Shown here: piece after piece, positions 51,914-61,200 of the stretch | Numbering within the stretch: the stretch's first letter is position 1 | How the letters are laid out: each line of letters starts with the position of its first letter | Assembly (NCBI GenBank): GCA_045565995.1 | Contig: JBJLEF010000001.1 | Coordinates: 1,674,001 to 1,738,000, forward strand | Length of the DNA: 64,000 bases | Reading direction: 5' to 3' | Origin: UBA721 sp002705165 | Lineage (GTDB): Bacteria > Planctomycetota > Planctomycetia > Pirellulales > Pirellulaceae | Position numbers and translations under genes: made by a program | Notes under the pieces: model-generated | What the model was told of the DNA's origin: nothing | The model's input: the letters and a program-made list of their open reading frames with translations, nothing else | Database searches by the model: none

Positions 51914-54145
51914 ATGAGAAATCCCTGGGTTCGAAAGCTTTATCGTGAGCGACAGCATTTATTGTTGCTGGTCATCCTTGCCATGACCGTGCTGTCGGTA
52001 TTTGGCTTTCAACGCTTCTCCTTTGATAACGAAGCACGGGGACTGTTTCGGACCAACGACTCAACGTTCGAGGAACTGGAACAGATTTTTGAGCAGTTCA
52101 GGCCGGATGAAAACGACTGTCTGGTGGTATTAAAGAGACCCGATTCGACTTTCTTTAACGACCGTCACGTGGGTCAGATGCAACGACTGGTGGCGACACT
52201 GGAAAAAGATTCACTGGTGAGCCATGTTGTCTCTGTCTTTAGCCCGGAAATGATGATCTGTGATCCGTTGCCACGTCCGTTAGTGCCTCCGGCTGATACA
52301 GAAGGCGTCGATTGGAACAAAGTCGAAAGAGAAGTCCTGAGTCATCCGATTGCGGGGGGGAATCTGATTACACCTAATGGACAATCGATGTTGATGGTTG
52401 TTCAACTCGGTAATGATGATTTACTGGTCAGTGATTATCAGCCGACGGTCGATCATCTGCAACAAGTGATTTTTGACTGGAGAGAAAAGACGGGTCTCCA
52501 AGCTTATTTGACAGGTCTTCCTCCGGTTCGAGTTGAGATCTTTCGTTCCATCAAGACTGATACATTCAATCTGATGCTGGCTGGTGCATGCGTCGCTGTA
52601 TTTATTGCCCTGGTCGCGTTTAGAAATTGGGCGTTGGCGTTCATGGCGGTGGCGGGAGCTGGTATTGGAAGTTTCTGGGCTTTAGGTTTGTTGAGCTTAA
52701 TTGGTGTGAAGATTAATCTGATCACCACGATTTTGCCAGTACTGGTGGTGGTGATTGGGTTAACCGACGCTGTGCATCTGGTGTTTGATTTTCGGGAATC
52801 ACGAGTGCGGGGTATTAAACCTTCCCGTGCAGCCTGGCTCGCGGTTCGGCGTTTGGGAACCGCCTGTGCTTTTACATCGATTACAACGGCGATCGGATTT
52901 GGCTCATTGAGTGTCAGTAGTATTGAGGTCATTCGCCAATTTGGGGTCACCTGTGCGGTGGGGACACTCATTACCTTTATGGCAGTGTTGCTCGTGGTAC
53001 CCTGGCTAGCATCGACGAAATTAATTGGCGGAGCCTATTCTGGCCGAGTCAGTCGGGATTCAGTTTGGCTTAAGCAATTCTCGCAATCCTATGCTGACCT
53101 TTTATTAAAGTACCGTTATCTCGTCTTAGGAATATTTGGGATCCTCTTAGTCTGGATGGCCATGACTGCAAAGAGGTTATATCCGGACAGTCACATTACA
53201 GAGTCGATTCCCAAGGGAAGTGAAGCCGAGGTTGCTTTGAGAGAAGTAGATCAGCAATTTGGTGGGATGCTCAGTTCGATCGTCTTGGTTCAATGGGATC
53301 CCACTCGGAAAGATTTACCTGAGCCGTATGGTGTGTTGCGGTCTGTCAAAGCAGAAATTGATCGAGAACCCGCGATGATGAATCCGATGTCGATTCTAAA
53401 TTTCAATGCAGTGGTGGATCAGAGTCCTTTAATTTCATTGCCCAAGGTGATTGCAGAACAATGGTATCGTCCTGATTTAGGACGAGCGATTATGGTGGCT
53501 CGTTTGGCCGATCAGGGAATGCATTATCACCGTCGGGTACTCGGGAAATTTCGTGAACGCATGGCCTTTTTACAGACGCGTCACAGTGGCTTTAAAATCT
53601 CTGTCTCTGGTTCTGCCGTTGTCGCTTCCCGAAATCTTTCCACGATGATCAATGATCTGGTGAAGTCACTGGTAATCGCAGCAGCAGTGATTATGGCCGT
53701 GCTGACGGTTATGTTTCGTTCGATCAAAATGGGGCTGGTCAGTCTCCTTCCAAATTGTCTGCCACTGTTATTTACGGCGAGTTATTTAGTGTGGACTGGT
53801 GAGCCGCTGAGATTGACAAGTGTTTTATTATTTACCGTCAGTTTAGGAATTGCTGTTGATGACACGATTCATTTCCTCGTTCGGTTTCGTCGCGAGCAAG
53901 CTGAAGGTAAAACGGTCGACGAGTCGATCCGTAACTCGATTACTTCTGTGGGAGCTGCCCTTGTCGTCAGTACACTTGTGTTAATTGCAGGGTTCTCTGC
54001 GAGCGCTATCAGTGTAATGCCACACAGTCAGTTGTTTTCCAAGTTAGCATGCATCTCCGTCGCGGTAGCTTTTGTTGGAGACATGGTTTTGTTGCCGGTT
54101 ATCTTGCGTGTAGCTTACCGGGACAAAGCAGCAGATCACGAATGA
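51914..54145 (+). CDS. MMPL/RND-superfamily transporter
   Basis: About 743 residues starting at ATG 51914 (MRNPWVRKLYRERQ) with AAGGA 8 nt upstream; an upstream TTG 51878 overlaps the previous stop. About 12 spans in two repeats, each with a large outer loop between TM1 and TM2 (EARGLFRTNDSTFEELEQIF; DSHITESIPKGSEAEV) and the motif GLTDAVHLVFDFRE / GIAVDDTIHFLVRFRRE with membrane Asp residues for proton coupling. Probably exports a lipid or hydrophobic compound. It lies 32 nt after the hydrolase end. Confidence 0.92.
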   Translation: MRNPWVRKLYRERQHLLLLVILAMTVLSVFGFQRFSFDNEARGLFRTNDSTFEELEQIFEQFRPDENDCLVVLKRPDSTFFNDRHVGQMQRLVATLEKDSLVSHVVSVFSPEMMICDPLPRPLVPPADTEGVDWNKVEREVLSHPIAGGNLITPNGQSMLMVVQLGNDDLLVSDYQPTVDHLQQVIFDWREKTGLQAYLTGLPPVRVEIFRSIKTDTFNLMLAGACVAVFIALVAFRNWALAFMAVAGAGIGSFWALGLLSLIGVKINLITTILPVLVVVIGLTDAVHLVFDFRESRVRGIKPSRAAWLAVRRLGTACAFTSITTAIGFGSLSVSSIEVIRQFGVTCAVGTLITFMAVLLVVPWLASTKLIGGAYSGRVSRDSVWLKQFSQSYADLLLKYRYLVLGIFGILLVWMAMTAKRLYPDSHITESIPKGSEAEVALREVDQQFGGMLSSIVLVQWDPTRKDLPEPYGVLRSVKAEIDREPAMMNPMSILNFNAVVDQSPLISLPKVIAEQWYRPDLGRAIMVARLADQGMHYHRRVLGKFRERMAFLQTRHSGFKISVSGSAVVASRNLSTMINDLVKSLVIAAAVIMAVLTVMFRSIKMGLVSLLPNCLPLLFTASYLVWTGEPLRLTSVLLFTVSLGIAVDDTIHFLVRFRREQAEGKTVDESIRNSITSVGAALVVSTLVLIAGFSASAISVMPHSQLFSKLACISVAVAFVGDMVLLPVILRVAYRDKAADHE

Positions 54146-54275
54146 GACGCTCAATCGTTGGGGGCGTCTTTCACGTCCGGATAGCCTGTGCTACATTGAC
54201 AACAACAGCATAAAAAGCCGTTTAACGAGATTAATTCACCTCGAACATTTCCATATTTTCAGGAGAGAATAAGCC

Positions 54276-54797
54276 ATGCTAACAGTTGGCGATAAGTTTC
54301 CAGAGTACAGTGTAAAGTGCAATGTAGGATCAGATCCGGAGAGCCTTAAAGGGTTGACGAATGCTGACTATGATGGCAAATGGGTTTGCTACTTTTTTTA
54401 CCCAAAGGACTTTACTTTCATCTGCCCTACAGAAATCGCTGAATTCAATACTCAGCTCGCAGAATTTAATGACCGTGACTGTGAAGTTGTTGGTGGTAGC
54501 ACTGATAATGAATACTGTCACCTGGCATGGTGTCAGTCTCACGACGATCTAAAAGATTTGGCTTACCCATTAATTGGTGCTCAACGCCTAGCTCACGATC
54601 TGGGTATTGTTGATCCTAATGCTGACGTATGTCTGCGTGCGACTTTCCTGGTAGATCCAAACGGAGTGGTCCAGTGGTCCAGTGCTAATGCTTTGAGTGT
54701 GGGCCGGAATGTCAATGAGATCCTGCGAGTTCTGGACGGGATTCAGTCCGATGAATTGTGCCCCTGTAACTGGAAAAAAGGTGAGCCAACACTATAA
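54276..54797 (+). CDS. AhpC/Prx-type peroxiredoxin
   Basis: A 173-residue 2-Cys-type peroxiredoxin. Peroxidatic Cys50 lies in FYPKDFTFICPTEI. The usual resolving-Cys motif VCPANW near the end is LCPCNW here, giving a CPC pair (about C162/C164). It reduces peroxides, with reducing power expected from AhpD or thioredoxin. AGGAGAG lies 8 nt before the ATG. The AhpD-type gene lies 1.5 kb downstream on the same strand. Confidence 0.94.
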   Translation: MLTVGDKFPEYSVKCNVGSDPESLKGLTNADYDGKWVCYFFYPKDFTFICPTEIAEFNTQLAEFNDRDCEVVGGSTDNEYCHLAWCQSHDDLKDLAYPLIGAQRLAHDLGIVDPNADVCLRATFLVDPNGVVQWSSANALSVGRNVNEILRVLDGIQSDELCPCNWKKGEPTL

Positions 54798-54827
54798 GCG
54801 TTTGGCTCTAAAGCTTGAGGACACAAA

Positions 54828-54862
54828 AAAATCCTGCCTGGCAATTTGTCAGGCAGGATTTT
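54828..54862. terminator. Bidirectional intrinsic terminator
   Basis: A 13-bp perfect stem AAAATCCTGCCTG (54828-54840) / CAGGCAGGATTTT (54850-54862) with a 9-nt loop, flanked by A-run and T-run. It lies between the convergent peroxiredoxin and TPR-lipoprotein genes. Confidence 0.93.
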
Positions 54863-54879
54863 GGCGTTCTTGTTGAGCG

Positions 54880-55881
54880 CTACTCGGTAGGAGCGGTCGT
54901 TGCTTTGAAGGAGACGGTTTGCGTCTGAGTCTCCGGCTTAGGATTCAGCTTAATGGCCTCCGTGAAATCAGCCACAGCTTCATCTTGCTTCCCGTTTGCT
55001 TTGTAGGCCAGCCCACGGTTATAAAATGCTTGTGCCCATTTAGGCTTTAGTTCGATCGCGATCGAATAATCAGCGATTGCTTTTTCATTCTTGTTTTGGC
55101 TGGCAAAGATGTCTGCCCGACTCATGTAGGCTCGAGCGTGTTCCGGATTAGCGCGAATTGTCTCGGTGAAATCTTTTACCGCCGCAGCGAATTGTTGTGT
55201 GTTGTTATAGATGATGGCCCGATTGAAGTAGGCGTCCGGATTGTCAGGATTCAGCTTGATGGCCTGTGTTAAATCCGTAATCGTCTTGTTTATTTCCCCT
55301 TGATTGGCGAAAGCAACGGCCCGATTATTATAAGCTTCAACGAATGCAGGGTTGATGCGAATAGCTTCACTGAAGTTCGTAATGGCGATATTAATATTAC
55401 CCTGGTTGGCGTACGAGACTCCTAGTCGATTGTGAGCTTCGGCGTGATCGATATCTAATTGGATGACGGTGCCGTAGTCGGCTATTTCATTCGCGATGTT
55501 CTTTAGTTTTCCATGCGCGATCGCTCGTTTGTAATAGGCATCAACATGGATGGGGTCCAGCCGGATTGCATGGCTATAACATGCAATCGCGGTATCGAGA
55601 TCGTTCTTTTCAAAGAAAGCATCACCCTTTTCAATTTCGAGAAGCACTCGTTTCTCGTTCGCGGAGGATTTGGCAACAGCTTTCAGTTCCTGTTGAGCCT
55701 CCTGAGAAAGTGAGCTAGACCCAACTTCATCGAACGCTTTTTCAATCTTGTGTTTGTCCAATGTTCTGAACAGCGGTGCTGTTGTTAGCACATCTTCAAA
55801 AGGAATGGTTGGTGTACCAACGCATCCGGTAAAGAGGATGGAAACTAGAGTGAGTAGGTAGCAAAAGGGATGCTTTTTCAT
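54880..55881 (-). CDS. TPR-repeat lipoprotein
   Basis: About 333 residues from ATG 55881 (MKKHPFCYLLTLVSILFTGC); a TTG five codons upstream is possible. Lipobox LFTG|C at about residue 20. At least six 34-residue TPR units follow (for example AIACYSHAIRLDPIHVDAYY, AVKDFTETIRANPEHARAYM, AIADYSIAIELKPKWAQAFY), each with the W/Y-A-Y pattern at conserved spots. Scaffold in the envelope, partner unknown. Confidence 0.92.
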   Translation of the reverse strand: MKKHPFCYLLTLVSILFTGCVGTPTIPFEDVLTTAPLFRTLDKHKIEKAFDEVGSSSLSQEAQQELKAVAKSSANEKRVLLEIEKGDAFFEKNDLDTAIACYSHAIRLDPIHVDAYYKRAIAHGKLKNIANEIADYGTVIQLDIDHAEAHNRLGVSYANQGNINIAITNFSEAIRINPAFVEAYNNRAVAFANQGEINKTITDLTQAIKLNPDNPDAYFNRAIIYNNTQQFAAAVKDFTETIRANPEHARAYMSRADIFASQNKNEKAIADYSIAIELKPKWAQAFYNRGLAYKANGKQDEAVADFTEAIKLNPKPETQTQTVSFKATTAPTE

Positions 55882-55896
55882 GGTTTGATTTACCAA

Positions 55897-56314
55897 ATAC
55901 AGTGTTGTTTCTCGTCTTTGACGAGCATCATTCTGTTAGTGTGCAATGGTGGTTTAAAACGTGATTTCACGCGCAAACCTATTTTCCGCTATATGCGTTT
56001 TTCGACCGGTCTAAACGGAATCTTTAGAAAAACCGATATAACTGACATAAGCAGCACATTTTGACATTCAAACGCAATGACCAACGCTCTATTTAGGCAC
56101 CCAGAAAACCCAGACCACCTAATTTATCAATGTTTTCCGTTATCTTAGGCGATGGAATCTCACCGTTTCAAAGGGCCAATGAACGTGTTAGATTGAAGTC
56201 TCAAGTAACAGATTGTTTGCGATTCAGAAAATACTTATACCCGATCCGTGTTTGCCAAGACCCTGACGGATTCATTTGGCTTAGGCGACGATACCCGAAA
56301 GAGATAGATAATCC
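55897..56314. other. Intergenic region without a supported gene
   Basis: 418 nt between the divergent TPR lipoprotein and AhpD-type genes. Small hairpins (CTCGTC-TTT-GACGAG near 55912) are present. A 76-codon frame from 56130 lacks protein-like pattern and a ribosome site. I see no RNA gene. Confidence 0.4.
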
Positions 56315-56830
56315 ATGGAAAGAATTAACGAATTACGCAGCCAGATGTCGGAACCTGTGAAAGATCTCAAACTCAACCTTTCATCGGTACTGACTCAAAG
56401 TCAGGCACTATCATCCGAGGAAACCTGGGCGGTTGCTCTTTGTTCAGCTTACTTTATTCAGGATGCAAACCTGGCATCAGCAATAGAAGCTGATGCAGGA
56501 GATGAATTGAGTGCCGAGGCCAGAGAAGACGCTAAGGCGGCCGCAGCAATCATGGCGATGAATACGGTTTACTATCGTTTCCGCCATATGGTTGGCAAAG
56601 AAAGTTATTCAAAGATGCCAGCGGGCTTACGTATGAATCGTATGAGTCGTCCTGCCACGTCGATTGCTTTATTCGAACTTTGCTCCATCGCCTGTGCTGC
56701 TTTGGAAGGTTGTGAATTGTGTATCCAATCTCACGAAGCCAAATTGACTGCAGAACTCAGTGAAAATCATGTCCATGAGGCAGTCCGTATCGGAGCCGTT
56801 ATTAAAGGAGCCTCTGTCGCATTGAGCTAA
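56315..56830 (+). CDS. ahpD: AhpD-type alkylhydroperoxidase
   Basis: A 171-residue all-alpha protein. The catalytic thiol pair and relay His lie in CELCIQSHE (C133, C136, H140), after the typical ELCSIACAALEG. N-terminal AVALCSAYFI and the central RFRHMVG are also AhpD-like. It reduces AhpC or peroxides directly. The peroxiredoxin at 54276 is the expected partner, although a minus-strand gene lies between them. It precedes a cupin gene by 43 nt. Confidence 0.92.
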   Translation: MERINELRSQMSEPVKDLKLNLSSVLTQSQALSSEETWAVALCSAYFIQDANLASAIEADAGDELSAEAREDAKAAAAIMAMNTVYYRFRHMVGKESYSKMPAGLRMNRMSRPATSIALFELCSIACAALEGCELCIQSHEAKLTAELSENHVHEAVRIGAVIKGASVALS

Positions 56831-56873
56831 AGAGTGCGGTGGCGGCAACGGGATAAGTTAGAAGGATCAGCAG

Positions 56874-57362
56874 ATGGCCTATTTTGAATCACTTCCTTAC
56901 GGAATTGCTGACTTTACGACGCAGGTTGAACCAGACGATGATCGCCTGTGGGTGCCTCAGGCTGAGAATGTGTGGTTTCGTCCTCTCCATCTGAATCGCA
57001 CATCGGGGCAATGGGTGAACCTATTGAAGGTGCGTAAGTCTGGCGTGCTCAGTCGTCACCGCCATCCGGCTCCTGTACACGGTTATGTGATTCGTGGTAG
57101 CTGGCGTTATCTTGAGCATGACTGGGTAGCGACACCGGGAAGTTATGTTTATGAACCTCCGGGAGATGTCCATACGCTTGTATGTGATGAAGGTGTCGAA
57201 GAAATGATCACCCTGTTTCATATCAGCGGTGCGTTAATTTATCTGGACGAGAACCTCGAGACGGTTGGCTATGATGATGTGCATAAGAAGATCGAAATGT
57301 GTATGGAACATTTCGAAAAAGTTGGTTTAGGTGCCAGCTATGTTGAGCAGTTTATTCGCTAA
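56874..57362 (+). CDS. Cupin dioxygenase-like protein (dihydroxyacetophenone dioxygenase family)
   Basis: A 162-residue cupin. Metal site GVLSRHRHPAPVHGYVIRGSW has the HxH pattern with further His, and the second motif is PPGDVHTLV. Whole-length similarity is to the 2,4'-dihydroxyacetophenone dioxygenase family (LWVPQAENVWFRPLHLNRTSG). The substrate in this organism is unknown. Probably co-transcribed with ahpD. Confidence 0.85.
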   Translation: MAYFESLPYGIADFTTQVEPDDDRLWVPQAENVWFRPLHLNRTSGQWVNLLKVRKSGVLSRHRHPAPVHGYVIRGSWRYLEHDWVATPGSYVYEPPGDVHTLVCDEGVEEMITLFHISGALIYLDENLETVGYDDVHKKIEMCMEHFEKVGLGASYVEQFIR

Positions 57363-57374
57363 GCCGAATTGGCG

Positions 57375-58085
57375 TTACATAATGCTGTAGCCACCGTCTA
57401 CAGGAAGTACGACGCCTGTAACAAACTGAGCCTGCTCTGATGACAGGAATAGTGCCGGGCCGACAACATCGGCGGGTATTCCCCATCGATTAAGTGGCGT
57501 TCGAGCAGTGATCTCTCGACTTCGAGCTTCATCTTCATAGAGCGGCTGTGTTAATGTGGTCTTAATCCAGCCCGGGGCAATTGCGTTGACTCGTATGTGT
57601 TCCGGTGCCCAGGCAATGGCCAGACTTTTTGTGAACTGCACAACTCCCCCTTTACTGGCGCTGTAAGCGGGGACATATCCGCTGCCGAAGAAACTGAGCA
57701 TGGAAGCGGTATTAATGACACAGCCCTGACTGGCGGTTAGCAGTTGCTTAGCTGCGTAGCACATTCGCATCGTACCATTCAGGTTAACATCGAGTGCTTT
57801 TTCAAAACCTTCGGCGGTATGTTCCTGATTGTCACGCAAAATGACCCCAGCACAGTTTATCAGTACATCTAAATGACTTAGGTCATTGAGTAGGGTGGTG
57901 ATTTGTTCCTGACAGGTCACATCTAGTACCCGGCAATCTAAATCAGGATAAAGATTACGCGTTGCCTCTGTTTCCTCCGCGTTCACACCAGTTGCGATGA
58001 CCTCGTATCCGGCTGACTGAAATCCTAAGCCAATTCCTAAGCCAATCCCGCTTGTGCCACCGGTTATCAACACTGTTTTTTTCAT
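57375..58085 (-). CDS. Short-chain dehydrogenase/reductase
   Basis: A 236-residue SDR: cofactor motif GGTSGIGLGIGLG, NAG-type INCAGVI, catalytic Ser in NTASMLSFFGSG and YSASKGG (YxxxK), then NAIAPGWIKT and the C-terminal VLPVDGGYSIM. NADP preference cannot be settled by eye. It is convergent with the cupin gene with 12 nt between stops. Confidence 0.93.
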   Translation of the reverse strand: MKKTVLITGGTSGIGLGIGLGFQSAGYEVIATGVNAEETEATRNLYPDLDCRVLDVTCQEQITTLLNDLSHLDVLINCAGVILRDNQEHTAEGFEKALDVNLNGTMRMCYAAKQLLTASQGCVINTASMLSFFGSGYVPAYSASKGGVVQFTKSLAIAWAPEHIRVNAIAPGWIKTTLTQPLYEDEARSREITARTPLNRWGIPADVVGPALFLSSEQAQFVTGVVLPVDGGYSIM

Positions 58086-58260
58086 CTTTTTCCGCCATCA
58101 AGAGTTTTTGTAGCGTATTTAATACATCACCACATTGCATTGTATTACTTTGTCGATTGGCTACAAAATCCTGCTGCCGATAAAATAAGTAAAGTCTTCT
58201 ATGTTCCGGCTTCTGATGATATTGATGGCATTAGGCGGACTGAATGAAAGAAAAGAGGTT

Positions 58261-61200
58261 ATGCAACTTTCTACTCACTTCGGACCGATCGCGATTCTGG
58301 ATCTTCTTGAATTTTTATTTGATGATGGCGGATGTTGTTTTTTCTTAGTCGTCATTGTGGTTGTGATTATTGCGATACTGGCTAGTCGAGCCAAAGCAGC
58401 TACCGATAAACCCTGCTCTGAATGCGGTCACGGGAATGAAAGAGACGCACGTTTCTGTTCAAAATGTGGAGACCCATTAGGCACTGCAAAGACTCCTAAA
58501 TCGTTCTACCCAAACCTTAAATTACGGATTGCGAACTGGAAGAAATGGGGTTGGGTTTCAGAAGACGCTCATCAACGGCTGCAAGAGTTAAACGAAGCAG
58601 ATGAGTTAGTCTTTCTAGGTCGTAAGCCTGAGACTCTTTCTTATATGGTGTCCCAGTCTGGGGTCGCTCCGAGCCAAGCCCCCGTGGAACCTATCGATGA
58701 TGAGGGGACTACTAAGACCGCTGATGCTTCCTCCACTGTCAGTCATACTGACACACCTGCCGAAGATCCGGTAGTCGAGCAGGAAAATCCGGTGGTTAAG
58801 CCCAGCGACTCTGAATCCTCCCAGACTGAGCTAATGAACCCATTGGTAGCTAAGCCAGTAGTACCCAAGCCAGCCGCGGCATTGCCAAAACCATCACTTC
58901 CTCGGGTGAAACCTAAATCTTCGAAGCCTTTATCTCCTTCTCCGAAACCTACGAAGTCACCGGTAAAGCCGACGATTTCCCGCCCGATAGACGCTGCCCC
59001 GTCTGAGCCACCGATTAAAGAAGCGAAGCCTGTTGCGGTTGTCCCTGCGCCTCCGCCAAAGCCACCTCGCAGATTATCTGATGTATTGCGTGCATTTATG
59101 GATGAAACCAACATCAAACTGGGTGAGTTCGTTGCCGGTTTGTTGATCGTGATTGGTTCGATTGGGCTGGTGACTGCGTTGAATGCCACATTTAAAGATG
59201 AGATTCCCTATCTCTCTTCGGTGGTGTTTCTGACGGTGGTTACATTGTTCCATGTTGTCGGGATTTACTCGTTCAAAAAATGGAATTTGGTTTCATCAAG
59301 TCGAGTCATATTGATCATTGGTAATTTATTGGTTCCCTTAAATGTGCTGATGACGACCATGGGGAATACTTCCATTCAGAACAATGGAATTGTCTTCATT
59401 TTGGCGGTGCTGATTGCAGGTCTTAGTTTTGGATCAATGAGTTTTTACTCGGCAAAATTATTATCACCGCGGCGTCCCTGGCCTTTAATCATCGCCTTGA
59501 TGGGGCCCTGTTTGTGTCAACTGATCATAAAACTCTATGTAACGGGTGCCGGTTTTGAGCCAGAGGTGTTTAATACCAATGCATTGATTTTGTTGCCACT
59601 CGCCTTCATTAGCTTCGCTATTCTCAGCGAACACCGTTATTTTCGAAAAACGAAAGACGTCTCACCGGATGATGCATTCTCTTTGCTACGAGTTTTGGGG
59701 ATCGGAATATTCTCTTTAGGTGCCTGTATCGCACTTCTGTTTTCGCGTATTGAAACGCAACAGGGAGCCATTGATCTTTCACAAACTCTTTCCAACCCAT
59801 TAATGATTCTCTGCTTCATCGTCGTTTCATCAGGCATGTTGATTTATAGGAGAATCGATAGCGACGTTAGCCTGAAGCTACAAATGGCAGGCATGTGGAT
59901 GGCCGTAACCGGCACGATGGGAATTGTGATCATGATGATGCTCGCCGTACCGCATCTTAACAGCATGATTACGGTTAGTTTTGTGGGCGCCGTTCTGGCT
60001 TTGATTTTCGGATATGTAACAAGAATTACTTTCCTGACGGCTGCCGGTACGCTTTGTATTGGTCTGGGGATTTGGAGTCTGTATCTACGTGGGCATTATG
60101 AGAAAGACGCGCTTGAGATCGTAGAATTACGTGATTCACTAATCAACGGTATGACGTCGATTATTTTTACAATTACTGCCCTGTTGACCGGCGGCTTACA
60201 TTACATCTTTGAGAGGGTGGAAAATCGTGAAAGACCAGAGTTTAGCAAGGCTGGTTATCTGGGCGTCTTACTGTTAGCCGGTGTCGGTTTGTTGAGTGCT
60301 TTTGGATCCAATTTGCCTTTCTTCACTTCTGAAAATTCAGACCTGACCTTAGCTGTCTTTTTGATTTATGCGGTCGCTGCTCTCATTGCCTCCTTATTCA
60401 CTTCAAAAAAATTGGTTCATTATGTAGCAACTGGTTTGGTAATCGTCACGTCACTTAAGCTGGCCAACGCGGATTTTGTTGAAAGCTGGGGTTGGTTGCC
60501 GGAAGAAAACTGGCTGGGCCGGCTGACGGTCATGGGCTGGTCTTTCCTGACGGCTTACGTCCTGACGGTGATTGCTCAGTGGACACAGCAAAAGTCCCGC
60601 GCCGAGAAATTAGCGAAGTCCGGTCAATTGATTTCTGATTTTGAATCCAGCTGGCCATTGACGATGACGACACTTTCCTATTTTGTCGTCACGGCACTAA
60701 ATTTCTTCTATATCTATCTCGAACAGCAGTCTTATCAGGTGGCTGTGGGACAAAGTCTTTTGCTGCTTGGCGTGGCAGTGATTCTGGCGATTCGGCATCG
60801 GACTGACTGGACCTGGATGTTTGTTCAGATCCAGACGATTTGCGCTATTGCCTGTATGACGACGATGATTCACACCGGTTGGGCTGAAGACAAATTTGAG
60901 TTCTGGGGATGGGGGCATCTCCGTTGGCAGATGATTGTTCTGGCGGTTGGAATGCTTGGCTGGACAGCCGTGAGGAAAGTAAGCCAGCAATCACAACACT
61001 TAAAAGATATTGTTGTGACCGACTTGATGTACGTTGATTTCTTTCTCCACGCCCTTGCCACGATGATCGTTTATGTGATTTGGGTAATTATGCTGGTTAG
61101 CCCGCTGCAAAGTGTCTACAAGAATTCGGCATTTCTTGAAAGTGCTTTACAGTTTTACGGATCCTCTTCGGTTTCTCAGCCTCAGGATTGGATACTATGG

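Noticed and set aside
56130..56360. 76-codon plus-strand frame upstream of ahpD
   Set aside because: No ribosome site, no protein-like pattern, and it overlaps the ahpD start.
58743..59189. 148-codon minus-strand Gly/Thr-rich frame
   Set aside because: Antisense of the Pro/Lys linker of the giant membrane protein; its low complexity mirrors the KP repeats.
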